DNA from: Pseudolabrys sp.
GTDB lineage: Bacteria; Pseudomonadota; Alphaproteobacteria; Rhizobiales; Xanthobacteraceae
Direction: 5' to 3'
NCBI GenBank assembly: GCA_019246455.1
Contig: JAFAQJ010000128.1
Coordinates: 1-17,901 of the forward strand
Length of the DNA: 17,901 nt
Shown here: positions 6,687 through 14,867 of the stretch, piece after piece
Layout: each line of letters starts with the position of its first letter
Numbering within the stretch: the first letter of the stretch is position 1
Position numbers and translations under genes: made by a program
The notes under the pieces: generated by a model
Databases searched by the model: none
What the model saw: only the letters and a program-made list of their open reading frames with translations
What the model was told of the DNA's origin: nothing

Positions 6687-8465
6687 CTATTGCCGCTTTA
6701 TCTTCGCTGATTTCGACTTTGGCGGGATGATCGGCAGCAGCAGGTAGGGCGCTTTGCCGCGTCCGAAATGCAGCATTGTCGTTCCGTTGAAAACGACTGG
6801 CGGGCGATCGGCCGGGTCATCGTGCAGGAATGGTCCGCAACCTTTCAGCTCGTTCTTGAAGTTCGACAACTTGCCGCCGCTGCCGCCGCCGTATTCGTAA
6901 TCCTTGCCGCGGATCGACACGGCGATCCGGTAGCCGGCGGGAACCGCGATCGAACTTGGCCAGATTTCGATGTCGAGCTCGACGACCTGACCTTTCTTCA
7001 GCGGCTGGATCTCGTCGTGAGTATGATAGGGGCGGTAGGGGAGCGTCAGCTTTTTGTCGAGCTTGCGGTGCGACGCGCGCAGCCAGCCTTGAGCGATCGG
7101 CGTATGCGGATCGATCGCGCCCTGGAATACGATTTCCTTCATGTCGCCGGTGAAGACGCGCAGCACGATGAAGAAGTCGGCATCTTTGGTCGAGGATGAC
7201 GCGAACAGCTTGAGCGCCGAAGGTCCAGTGATCTCGGTCGCTTGCGCCAGTGGCGGCGTGATAAAGGTGAGGCCATCACCCATGGCCGCGAACGACAGCT
7301 TGGCAGATTTTGAGACCTTCTTCGTCGTGAGCTCGGCATTCGAAGGATCGAGATAGAACTTGGTCCACTTCGTGCGCTTGAGCGGCCATTCGTTCTCGGG
7401 GCGCAATTCGAACTTCTCGCCGGGATGGCGGACGTTGAGCAGCACCTTCGGCTGCTTCGACCACGACGTATCCTTGCCGTGCAGGAAAAGGTCGAAGAAG
7501 CGCAGTTGCTGTTCGCGACCGTAGTCCGTGTAGAAATGGGTCCAATGTTCAATGCCGTGCGCTTCAAGCCATTTGAGCTTGGAGGCAGCGCGCATAAACC
7601 CTTCGAAATTCCCGCGCGGATGCAGGCCCTGGCCGCCCCAGTTTGCGGCCGTAAAGAGCGGCGCCGTCACCTTTGACCAGATCGGCGAACGCGCCTTGTG
7701 GTAGTCGTCGTCGAGTGGATGGGCGCGGATGTCGTCGCCGAATTTGCAGCGGTTCTTTTCGAGTTGTGCGTCCGGCAGCGTTTCCGGCCCGCACACCAAT
7801 TCATGGTGGACGCGACTTCTCTTGCCGCGCTCGCCTGCGCCGTACTGCACGGTCTTGACCTGCATGTCGTACCAGTTCTCCCAGAACGTGGAGATAATGC
7901 CGCCATGATGCGTCATGTCGCGGTACCAATCGGCGGCGCCTTCCCACACGCACATCGCGGCGAGATGTGGCGGCTGCAACGACGCGACGTGCCACTGGTT
8001 GATGCCGTAATACGAAATACCATTGAGCCCGACCTTGCCGTTCGACCACGGCTGCACGCCGGCCCATTCGATGCAGTCATAGAAATCCTTGGTTTCGCGC
8101 GGAGAGAAATGATCGACATAACCCGGCGAGCAACCGGTGCCGCGGCTGTCGACCCGCACGCAGATGTAGTCGTGCGGCACCCATTTCTCCGGGTCGACGA
8201 CTTCCCAGTTCTGGTAGAGGTTGCTCGATCCCGCTGTGACGTCTGGATGCTTATCAGTCATGCGCTGCCACGCGCTCGGATAGCCGTCCTGGAAGGCGAG
8301 GTTCTTGGCGTAGGGGCCGTAAGTGAGGATGACCGGGTATTGGCCGTCCTTCACCGGCTTGAACACGTCGGCGCGCAACACCACGCCATCATCCATCTCG
8401 ATTGGCACATTCCAATCGATCGACATTCCGTCGCGCATTTCGCTGCGCTCTTGAAGCGACGCCAT
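6687..8465 (-). CDS. CocE/NonD family alpha/beta hydrolase (peptidase S15-like)
   Basis: A 592-residue serine hydrolase of the CocE/X-Pro dipeptidyl-peptidase class, which cleaves esters or amides. Seen are the oxyanion-type segment ILTYGPYAK (46-54), VDSRGTGCSPG (105-115), the nucleophile elbow GLNGISYYG with Ser151, and a C-terminal beta-sandwich ending in HFGRGKAPYLLLP. The Asp expected in the family's GWYD-like motif is not there: the matching stretch reads ANWGGQGLH. A candidate catalytic His is in EHWTHFY. No signal peptide is visible. The ATG at 8465 has GGGAGG at good spacing; a TTG at 8471 would leave no spacing. It follows the dehydrogenase gene by 26 bases and precedes livH by 142. 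It may hydrolyse the imported compound, but the substrate is unknown. Confidence 0.88.
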   Translation of the reverse strand: MASLQERSEMRDGMSIDWNVPIEMDDGVVLRADVFKPVKDGQYPVILTYGPYAKNLAFQDGYPSAWQRMTDKHPDVTAGSSNLYQNWEVVDPEKWVPHDYICVRVDSRGTGCSPGYVDHFSPRETKDFYDCIEWAGVQPWSNGKVGLNGISYYGINQWHVASLQPPHLAAMCVWEGAADWYRDMTHHGGIISTFWENWYDMQVKTVQYGAGERGKRSRVHHELVCGPETLPDAQLEKNRCKFGDDIRAHPLDDDYHKARSPIWSKVTAPLFTAANWGGQGLHPRGNFEGFMRAASKLKWLEAHGIEHWTHFYTDYGREQQLRFFDLFLHGKDTSWSKQPKVLLNVRHPGEKFELRPENEWPLKRTKWTKFYLDPSNAELTTKKVSKSAKLSFAAMGDGLTFITPPLAQATEITGPSALKLFASSSTKDADFFIVLRVFTGDMKEIVFQGAIDPHTPIAQGWLRASHRKLDKKLTLPYRPYHTHDEIQPLKKGQVVELDIEIWPSSIAVPAGYRIAVSIRGKDYEYGGGSGGKLSNFKNELKGCGPFLHDDPADRPPVVFNGTTMLHFGRGKAPYLLLPIIPPKSKSAKIKRQ

Positions 8466-8491
8466 ACGCAACCTCCCGACCCGTAGCGCGA

Positions 8492-9418
8492 TCAGCGCCG
8501 TTTTTTGCGCGCGGATTTTTTCGCATTGCCGCGCTTAAATCCTGCCATCCGCTCCAGCACCGCGCAAACCGCGCCGGTGTCCTTCATGCCAAGTCCTTGC
8601 GTGATCGCCCTGTCGTAGATCGCCTCGGTCGCGGTGAAGAGCGGCGTCTTGACCTTGATCGACTTCGCAAAGTCGCCGATCACCTGCATATCCTTCTGCC
8701 AGACGTCGATCTTCATCGTGACGTCGTTGTAATTGTTCTTCACCATCATCGGCGCGCGCAGCTCAAATACCCGCGAATTGCCGGCGCCGGCGCGGATCAG
8801 GTCGAAAATCAGTTGCGGTGGCAATCCGGATTTCATGCCGAGCACCATTGCCTCGCCGCTCGCGACATTGTTGATCGCGACCAGCAGGTTCGCGACATAT
8901 TTCATGCGGCTGCCATTACCGAACGCGCCGACGTCGTAAGCCTTGCGGCCGAACGCATTGAACATTGGCTGGAGTTTCTTGATCGTCGCGCGATCGCCGC
9001 TAGCATAGAACACGAGGTCGCCGGTGCGCGCCTGCGAGCCGGTGCCGGACACCGGCACGTCGAGCATGCGATGGCCGGCTTTCTCCAGAACGCCGCGCGC
9101 CTTCTCCTTGTCCTCGATCATGAAGGTGCTCATTTCGACGAGCGTGCGTTTTGACAATTTTGCGACGGCGATCGCACGCACCGTCATTACCAGCGCCTCC
9201 GGCTTCGGCAGACTTGTCAAAATGACCGGCGCTCTTTCCGCCACTCCGACAGCGCTGCGCGCGATTTCAACCCCGGCGCGCTTGGCAGCCGATTGCGCGG
9301 CCTTGCTCGGGTCGTAACCGACAACACGCCAACCGCTCGCCGCCAGATTCCTCGCGAACGCGCCGCCCATGATGCCAAGACCCACAACGCCAACGGTGCC
9401 TTTCGATCTTTTTGCCAT
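8492..9418 (-). CDS. 3-hydroxyisobutyrate dehydrogenase-family oxidoreductase (NAD type)
   Basis: A 308-residue beta-hydroxyacid dehydrogenase (NAD_binding_2 plus NAD_binding_11). The family oxidises 3-hydroxyisobutyrate or reduces tartronate semialdehyde and similar acids. Motifs are GLGIMG (13-18), Asp36 after the second strand (GYDPSK), which favours NAD, the substrate loop DVPVSGTGSQARTGD (120-134), and catalytic Lys173 with Asn177 in GNGSRMKYVAN. It ends in an unusually basic tail, KRGNAKKSARKKRR. The frame is open upstream to 10150, but that part is antisense to the divergent dehydrogenase. The ATG at 9418 is where homology begins, with a G-rich GAGGTGGGAA upstream. It is the probable first gene of the minus-strand operon. 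Exact substrate unknown. Confidence 0.9.
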   Translation of the reverse strand: MAKRSKGTVGVVGLGIMGGAFARNLAASGWRVVGYDPSKAAQSAAKRAGVEIARSAVGVAERAPVILTSLPKPEALVMTVRAIAVAKLSKRTLVEMSTFMIEDKEKARGVLEKAGHRMLDVPVSGTGSQARTGDLVFYASGDRATIKKLQPMFNAFGRKAYDVGAFGNGSRMKYVANLLVAINNVASGEAMVLGMKSGLPPQLIFDLIRAGAGNSRVFELRAPMMVKNNYNDVTMKIDVWQKDMQVIGDFAKSIKVKTPLFTATEAIYDRAITQGLGMKDTGAVCAVLERMAGFKRGNAKKSARKKRR

Positions 9419-9571
9419 CCGAAATATTCCCACCTCGCAAAAATACGGCTCGCTCGATTTACGCAGCGGCGCGGCGCTCTGTCGAGGCCCTGCGGCCCGA
9501 AGTCCTTTCTTGTCACGATGCAATCGCCTATCGTTTGCGTAACAACAGAAAACGCTGGAGGTAATGAGATC
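9419..9571. promoter_or_regulatory. Divergent intergenic region between two dehydrogenase genes
   Basis: These 153 bases separate two divergent gene trains and must carry promoters for both if each is transcribed from here. I find no confident sigma-70 hexamer pair. A TTGTCA near 9518 on the plus strand lacks a good -10, and the minus strand shows nothing better. No clear operator palindrome is visible. The GGAGGT of the plus-strand gene lies at 9557-9562. Confidence 0.35.
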
Positions 9572-10459
9572 ATGCAAGTCGGCGTCGCCGGTCTCGGAAA
9601 GATGGGTGCGGCGATTGCAGCGCGCCTGATGGAAGTTGGCCATCAGGTAACCGTGTGGAATCGGTCCCCTGACAAGGCAAAGCCGCTCGCGGATGCAGGC
9701 GCGAAAGTGGCAGATTCGCCTGCCGCAGTCGCGAAAGCGTCGGAGATTGTCATCACGATTCTCACCGATGCTCCGGCGATCGACACGGTTTACGGCGGTG
9801 CGAATGGCCTGCTTTCCGGCGACGTCAAGGGCAAGCTTTTTCTCGAGATGAGCACCGTGCGACCGGAAACGCAGGTCGCGCTCGCCGCGAAAGTGAAAGC
9901 CAAAAGTGCTTCGCTCGTTGAATGTCCGGTGGGCGGCACGGTCGGCCCAGCGCGGCAGGGCAAGTTGCTGGGTCTCGTCGGTGCGGAGCTGGCGGATTTC
10001 GCCAAGGTCAAGCCGCTGCTTGATCAATTGTGCCGTCGTGTCGAGCATTGTGGTCCTGTCGGCGCTGGAGAAAGCGTCAAGCTTGCGGTCAATCTGCCTC
10101 TGATGATTGCCTGGCAAGCCTATGGCGAAGCTTTTGCGATCTGCCGCCATGTCGGTTTCGAGCCGAAGCGCCTGGTCGATCTGTTCACCGACATTTCCGC
10201 GACCAACAATGCTTTCAAAGCGCGCGCGCCGATGATTGCGACCATGCTCGAAGGCGGCGATCCGGGGCCGACGACGTTTGACATCGCCTCGGCAGTGAAG
10301 GACCTCAAGACCATGCGCGACGAGGGCAAGGCGCGCGGTGTCGATCTGCCTTTGATCGAGCGTACGCTCGCCTGCTTCGAGGAAGCGAATGCGGCCGGGC
10401 TCGGTGCGCAGGACGGCGCTGCGATCCCGGTCTACTGGTCGCGGCGTGGGAAAAAGTGA
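9572..10459 (+). CDS. 3-hydroxyisobutyrate dehydrogenase-family oxidoreductase (NADP type)
   Basis: A 295-residue member of the same beta-hydroxyacid dehydrogenase superfamily as its divergent neighbour. Motifs are GLGKMG (8-13), Asn30-Arg31 after the second strand (VWNRSPDK), which favours NADP(H), the substrate loop ECPVGGTVGPARQGK, and catalytic Lys170 with Asn174 in GESVKLAVN. The Asn-Arg pattern is like that of glyoxylate/succinic semialdehyde reductases. The start is the ATG at 9572, with GGAGGT about nine bases upstream. The open frame upstream to 9293 is antisense to the other gene. It heads a plus-strand train of five genes, with the glutathione transferase 13 bases on. Reduction of an aldehyde acid is my preferred role, by inference. 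Confidence 0.9.
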   Translation: MQVGVAGLGKMGAAIAARLMEVGHQVTVWNRSPDKAKPLADAGAKVADSPAAVAKASEIVITILTDAPAIDTVYGGANGLLSGDVKGKLFLEMSTVRPETQVALAAKVKAKSASLVECPVGGTVGPARQGKLLGLVGAELADFAKVKPLLDQLCRRVEHCGPVGAGESVKLAVNLPLMIAWQAYGEAFAICRHVGFEPKRLVDLFTDISATNNAFKARAPMIATMLEGGDPGPTTFDIASAVKDLKTMRDEGKARGVDLPLIERTLACFEEANAAGLGAQDGAAIPVYWSRRGKK

Positions 10460-10472
10460 GAGGAGGGCGGCA

Positions 10473-11126
10473 ATGAAGATCTTTTCGTTCTGGCGTTCGC
10501 TTGCGACCTATCGGGTGCGCATCGCGCTCAATCTCAAGGGCATCACGCCCGACGAGGTTATTGAGATCAATCTGCTGAAAGGCCAGCAGCGCGACGCAGC
10601 GTTCAAGGCAATCAATCCGATGGGCGCGATACCCGCCCTGATCGACGGCGAGGGACCGCCGCTATTCGAGTCGCTCGCCATCATTGAATATCTCGATGAG
10701 ATCAAGCCGAACCCGCCGCTGCTGCCGAAAGACCCGAAAGCGCGCGCCCGCGTGCGCGGCCTGGCGCAGATCGTGGCCTGCGACTCGCATCCACTGGTCG
10801 TGCCTCGCGTGCGCGAATATCTCGCGCATGAATTCAAGGTCGACGAAGCCGGTGTCGCCAAATGGGCCGGGCACTGGATCGCTGCCGCGCTCGGCGCGTT
10901 GGAACAACATCTCACGCATGGCAAGCAAACCGGCAACTTCTGTCATGGCGATCAGATCACGATCGCGGACCTGTGCCTCGCCAGCCAAGCTGCGGGCGCG
11001 CATTTCTTCAAAGTCGATATGGGACCTTATCCGACGGTCAAGCGCATCGCCGACAACTGCATGAAGAACGAGGCCTTCGCCAAGGCGCATCCCCTTAAGC
11101 AACCCGGAGCGCCGGCAGCGGCGTAG
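10473..11126 (+). CDS. Zeta-class glutathione S-transferase, maleylpyruvate isomerase-like
   Basis: A 217-residue glutathione transferase. The N-terminal FWRSLATYRVRIALNLKG, NPMGAIPAL and ESLAIIEYLDE form the thioredoxin-like domain with its glutathione site. The helical domain includes LAQIVACDSHPLVVPRVREYL and TIADLCLASQ. The pattern is closer to maleylpyruvate isomerase of the gentisate pathway (NagL) than to maleylacetoacetate isomerase. Such enzymes isomerise cis to trans ring-cleavage products with glutathione as cofactor. Ser9 matches the family's first active-site serine, but the following SC pair of MaiA is LA here. The ATG at 10473 has GAGGAGGG upstream. No gentisate dioxygenase or fumarylpyruvate hydrolase is in the window, so a different cis-acid substrate is possible. 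Confidence 0.87.
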   Translation: MKIFSFWRSLATYRVRIALNLKGITPDEVIEINLLKGQQRDAAFKAINPMGAIPALIDGEGPPLFESLAIIEYLDEIKPNPPLLPKDPKARARVRGLAQIVACDSHPLVVPRVREYLAHEFKVDEAGVAKWAGHWIAAALGALEQHLTHGKQTGNFCHGDQITIADLCLASQAAGAHFFKVDMGPYPTVKRIADNCMKNEAFAKAHPLKQPGAPAAA

Positions 11127-11132
11127 AAAGAT

Positions 11133-11921
11133 ATGGCCGAACAGCAAATCCGCTTCGACGACGGCGCGAGCTATGAGCGTTTCATGGGCGTGTGGAGCCG
11201 TTCGGTCGGCGAGATTTTTCTCGGCTGGCTCGGACCCTCCGAGGGCCTGCGCTGGATCGACATCGGTTGTGGTAACGGTGCGTTCACAGAGCTTCTGGTC
11301 GAGCGCTGCGCCCCTGCCGAAGTGCAAGGCGTCGATCCTTCGGAAGGTCAGCTCAAATTTGCCCGCAGCCGGCCGGCGGCGCGGCTCGCTAAATTCCAGA
11401 TCGGCGACGCGATGAGCCTGCCCTTTCCCGACAATCACTTCGATGCGGCCGTGATGGCACTGGTGCTGTTCTTCGTGCCGGAGCCCGCCAAGGGCGTTGC
11501 AGAGATGGCGCGTGTGGCCCGACCGGGTGGCTTGGTTAGCGCCTACGCCTGGGACATTCTTGGCGGCGGCTTCCCGCTGCAGCCTTTATGGGAGGAGTTG
11601 GAGGCGTTCGGCCAGCAACCGACGCTGCCGCCGAGTCCCGAGGCATCGCGCATCGACGCGATGCAGGCATTGTGGCGCGCCGCCGGGCTGCAAGACATCG
11701 AAACCCGTGAAATTACGGTCAACCGCACCTTCGTGGATTTCGACGAATTCTGGGCGATCACCCTGATGTCACCGGCGGCAAAGCCAGTGCTGACCGCACT
11801 CGGCGAGCAACAACTCGACTTGCTCAAGTCGCGAACACGCGCGCGTCTGCCGGTCGATGCCGCAGGTCACATCACCTATTCGGCGCGGGCCAATGCGGTG
11901 AAGGGCACCAAGCCGAAATAG
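11133..11921 (+). CDS. Class I SAM-dependent methyltransferase
   Basis: A 262-residue Rossmann-fold methyltransferase (Methyltransf_11 type). Motif I is WIDIGCGNGAF (41-51), the acidic residue binding the SAM ribose is Asp68 in GVDPS, motif II is around GDAMSLPFPDNHFDAAV (91-107), and motif III is VARPGG (128-133). The methyl acceptor cannot be told; small-molecule or quinone-like acceptors are common in this family. The start at 11133 lies six bases after the glutathione transferase stop with only a weak AAAGA upstream, so coupled translation is likely. A gap of 100 bases follows before the flavin oxidoreductase gene. In it I see no terminator and no convincing promoter. Confidence 0.88.
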   Translation: MAEQQIRFDDGASYERFMGVWSRSVGEIFLGWLGPSEGLRWIDIGCGNGAFTELLVERCAPAEVQGVDPSEGQLKFARSRPAARLAKFQIGDAMSLPFPDNHFDAAVMALVLFFVPEPAKGVAEMARVARPGGLVSAYAWDILGGGFPLQPLWEELEAFGQQPTLPPSPEASRIDAMQALWRAAGLQDIETREITVNRTFVDFDEFWAITLMSPAAKPVLTALGEQQLDLLKSRTRARLPVDAAGHITYSARANAVKGTKPK

Positions 11922-12021
11922 CCGCCGTTCACCTGATGAAATTCAGCGCTGCGAAAAATAAATTACTTTCACGGCACGCCGACTAATTCCACAATGGGCC
12001 GAAGCAAGGAACTCGACGGAC

Positions 12022-13110
12022 ATGAAGCTCGGCTTCTTCACCATGCCGATCCACCCGCTGGAGAAAGACTGGCGGCAATCGCTGCGTGAGGATCGTGACG
12101 CTTTCATTCTCGCCGACGAACTCGGATTCGCCGAAGGTTATGTCGGCGAGCACGTCACCGATCGCGCCGAGAACATCACGTCGTGCACGGTGTTCATCGC
12201 GAGCCTGATCGATGCCACCTCGAACATCAAGCTCGGCACCGGCACTGTCAACATGCCGAACACGCATCCGGCGACCGTCGCCTCGCAGATCGCGATGCTC
12301 GATCATCTGCTCAACGGCCGCTTCATCTTCGGCATCAGCCCCGGTGGCTTGCTCTCGGATGCAGAGGCGTTCGGCAATCTCGACGCCGACCGTAACGCGA
12401 TGTTTCTTGAGGCGATCAATCAGGTGTTGGCGATCTGGGCCAGCGATCCGCCTTACAATCTCAAGGGCAAGTACTGGAATATCGTTGTCGAGCGGCAGCT
12501 CATTCCCGATCTCGGCCAGGGCTACATTCCAAGGCCGCTGCAGAAGCCGCATCCGCCGATCGTCGTGACCGCGGTTGCGCCGTTCTCCAAGGGTGTGACT
12601 GAGGCCGCGGCACGCGGTTGGGATCCGATCTCGGCGAACTTTTTGATGCCGCAATGGGTGAAGAGTCACTGGCCGAAATATGTCGAAGGTTGCGCGCGCG
12701 CCGGACGCCCGGCCGATCCAGCTAACTGGCGTGTCGCGAAAAGCATTTTCGTGGCCGACGATGAGAAGACCGCGAAAGAGTACGCCACCGGGCCCAACAG
12801 CCCCTATCGCTATTACTACAAGCAGCTCTTCACCAAACTCAAAATGAACGGGCGCATCGAGCTGTTTAAGACACGGCGTGACCAGCCTGACGACGAGATT
12901 ACGCTCGACGGCGTCTGCGACGCACTCATCACGTACGGCACGCCGGACAAGGTTGCCGACGAGATTTTGAAGTACCGCGAAACGGTTGGCGATTTCGGTA
13001 CGCTGCTCTATGCCGGCAAGGACTGGGCCGACAAGGAGCTCGGCCGCCGTTCGATGATCCTGTTGGCCGAGAAAGTACTGCCGAAGGTCAACGCTGCGAT
13101 CAAGAAATGA
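12022..13110 (+). CDS. LLM-class flavin-dependent oxidoreductase (luciferase-like monooxygenase)
   Basis: A 362-residue TIM-barrel flavin monooxygenase of the bacterial luciferase superfamily. It uses reduced FMN (or F420 in some relatives) and O2. Typical elements are MKLGFFTMPIHP at the start, VGEHVTDRAENITS (41-54), IKLGTGTVNMPNTHP (69-83) and NGRFIFGISPGG (98-109). The family includes limonene monooxygenase, alkanesulfonate monooxygenase and nitrilotriacetate monooxygenase. I cannot assign the substrate, and no flavin reductase gene is in the window. The ATG at 12022 has AAGGA about 11 bases upstream. The stop overlaps the next gene's start (ATGA), so the two are translationally coupled and probably consecutive in one pathway. 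Confidence 0.9.
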   Translation: MKLGFFTMPIHPLEKDWRQSLREDRDAFILADELGFAEGYVGEHVTDRAENITSCTVFIASLIDATSNIKLGTGTVNMPNTHPATVASQIAMLDHLLNGRFIFGISPGGLLSDAEAFGNLDADRNAMFLEAINQVLAIWASDPPYNLKGKYWNIVVERQLIPDLGQGYIPRPLQKPHPPIVVTAVAPFSKGVTEAAARGWDPISANFLMPQWVKSHWPKYVEGCARAGRPADPANWRVAKSIFVADDEKTAKEYATGPNSPYRYYYKQLFTKLKMNGRIELFKTRRDQPDDEITLDGVCDALITYGTPDKVADEILKYRETVGDFGTLLYAGKDWADKELGRRSMILLAEKVLPKVNAAIKK

Positions 13111-14087
13111 ACCTGCCGCGCGTTTTCGTCACCCAGCCGGTTGCCGAAAGCGCGCTTGCCCGGCTGCGTCAGCGCGCGGACGTCGAGGTCAATCCCGATT
13201 CCAGCAAGATCATCTCGAAGCCGGACCTGATCGCAGCCGTTGCCCGCAATGACATCTTGTGGGCCTTGCTGCATGACCGCATCGACAAAGATGTGCTCGA
13301 TGCCAACCCGAAATTACGCGCTGTCAACGCGATGGTTATCACGCCGGACCAGATCGACGTCGCGGAGATTACGCGGCGCAAGATTCCGCTCACCAATATC
13401 CCTGCGATCGTCACTGACGCTACCGCGGACATTTGTTTCGGGCTGCTGATCGCTGTGGCGCGACGCATTGTTGAGGGCGATACCTTGTTCCGCTCTGGCG
13501 TCTATCCCGGCTCGCAATCGAATCATCTAGCCGGGGGCATGGTCAGCGGCAAGACGCTCGGCCTGATCGGGGCAGGACGGGTCGGGCAGGCCGTGGCTCG
13601 GCGCGCCCACGGGTTCGGCATGAAGATAATCTATGCTGATCCGCGCCGTGTTCCGACCGAGGTCGAGACGCAATACGGCATGATCCAAAAGTCGTTCGAT
13701 GACGTGCTACGCGAAGCCGATTTTATCTCGTTGCACCCGCAGCTCGCGCCCGAGACCCGGCATTTGATCGGCGGGCGTGAGCTGAGTTTGATGAAACCGA
13801 CCGCGTACATCATCAACACATCGCGCGGTCCGGTGATCAGCGAAAAAGCGCTGATCGAAGCGCTTGCGAGCAAGAAGATCGCGGGAGCAGGTCTCGACGT
13901 CTACGAACATGAGCCCGTCGTGGCGCCCGAGCTAGTCGCCATGAAGAATGTGGTGCTGACGCCGCATCTTGGCAGCGCGGTCTACGAGTTGCGCGAAGGC
14001 ATGGCGCATGTCGTCGTCGACAACATCATCGCCGTGATCGAAGGTCGCCGGCCGCCGAATCTGCTCAATCCGGAAATACTGAACTGA
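13107..14087 (+). CDS. D-2-hydroxyacid dehydrogenase (NAD-dependent)
   Basis: A 326-residue D-isomer-specific 2-hydroxyacid dehydrogenase, interconverting a 2-hydroxy acid and a 2-oxo acid. The nucleotide motif is GAGRVG (155-160), with Asp178 after the second strand (YADP) favouring NAD. The catalytic trio is complete: Arg240 (NTSRGPV), Glu269 (YEHEP) and His287 (TPHLGSA). Members of this family include hydroxypyruvate, phosphoglycerate and sulfolactate (SlcC) dehydrogenases, so substrate cannot be fixed. It overlaps the flavin oxidoreductase gene by four bases and is the last gene of the plus-strand train. Its TGA abuts the stop of the convergent short-chain dehydrogenase with no base between. 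Confidence 0.92.
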   Translation: MNLPRVFVTQPVAESALARLRQRADVEVNPDSSKIISKPDLIAAVARNDILWALLHDRIDKDVLDANPKLRAVNAMVITPDQIDVAEITRRKIPLTNIPAIVTDATADICFGLLIAVARRIVEGDTLFRSGVYPGSQSNHLAGGMVSGKTLGLIGAGRVGQAVARRAHGFGMKIIYADPRRVPTEVETQYGMIQKSFDDVLREADFISLHPQLAPETRHLIGGRELSLMKPTAYIINTSRGPVISEKALIEALASKKIAGAGLDVYEHEPVVAPELVAMKNVVLTPHLGSAVYELREGMAHVVVDNIIAVIEGRRPPNLLNPEILN

Positions 14088-14867
14088 CTATTCCGCGGTC
14101 CAGCCACCATCGACGATCATCGAGGATCCCGTCATCAATGCGGATGCGTCCGAAGCGAGAAATACGATCGCGCCTGTGAGGTCCTCAAGCTGGCCGAGCC
14201 GGCCGAGCTTGATGCGCTTGAGCGTATCGGCGCGGAATGCCTCATTCTGGAAAAAGGGCCGCGTCATAGGCGTTTCGATAAACGTAGGTGCAAGCGTATT
14301 AACCCTGATCTTGTGCGGCGCGAGTTCGATCGCCATTGCCTTGGTGAAGCCTTCCATCGCGTGCTTCGAAGCACAGTAGACCGTGCGGTTCGGCCCCCCG
14401 ACATGCCCCATCTGCGACGACATATTGATGATGGAGCCCCCACACTTAGCCTCGATCATGCCGCGCGCCACCGCCTGCGCCACGAAATAGGCTGCGCGCA
14501 CATTGAGACTCATCACGAAATCGAAGTCCTCGACTTTGACATCGATAAATGGCGCCGGCCTATTGGTGCCTGCATTGTTGACCAGAATGTGGAACGGCTC
14601 CTGCGCTGCGATCGTCGATTTAACCCCATCGACGTCGCGCACGTCGAGCGGCAACGCTGCGGTCTTCCAGCCGCGCGCCGACATCGCGAGTCCGACATTC
14701 TGCAATTCATCTTCGGTGCGTGACGCGAGGGTTACATGCGCGCCGGCTTCAGCCAGCGCCGAAGCCGCGGCGAGGCCGATGCCGCGCCCGGCGCCGGTAA
14801 CGAGTGCGCGCTTGCCGTCGAGCCGGAAGGACGGCGTGCGTGTTAGCTCGACGGCGTTGCTACTCAT
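14088..14867 (-). CDS. Short-chain dehydrogenase/reductase (SDR)
   Basis: A 259-residue classical SDR. The nucleotide motif is TGAGRGIG (24-31), Arg50 after the second strand (ASRTEDEL) suggests NADP(H), then NNAG (97-100), Asn122, and the catalytic set Ser151, Tyr164-CAS-Lys168. The C-terminal IVDGGWTAE is typical of 3-oxoacyl reductase/gluconate 5-dehydrogenase-like members. The real start is the ATG at 14867, which overlaps the stop of the HpsN-like gene by four bases (ATGA). The open frame extends to 15053 only by overlapping that gene. It is the third gene of the minus-strand set and probably acts right after or before the HpsN-like enzyme on the same carbon chain. Confidence 0.93.
   Translation of the reverse strand: MSSNAVELTRTPSFRLDGKRALVTGAGRGIGLAAASALAEAGAHVTLASRTEDELQNVGLAMSARGWKTAALPLDVRDVDGVKSTIAAQEPFHILVNNAGTNRPAPFIDVKVEDFDFVMSLNVRAAYFVAQAVARGMIEAKCGGSIINMSSQMGHVGGPNRTVYCASKHAMEGFTKAMAIELAPHKIRVNTLAPTFIETPMTRPFFQNEAFRADTLKRIKLGRLGQLEDLTGAIVFLASDASALMTGSSMIVDGGWTAE

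Noticed and set aside
6514..6747. A 77-codon plus-strand frame filling the gap before livH
   Set aside because: It overlaps both neighbours in antisense, has no ribosome-binding site and no recognisable domain. The RNA-structure reading on the minus strand explains the gap better.
9419..10150. Extension of the minus-strand dehydrogenase frame, and the reciprocal plus-strand extension from 9293
   Set aside because: Each extension only reads antisense through the other gene. Homology and ribosome-binding sites fix the starts at 9418 and 9572.
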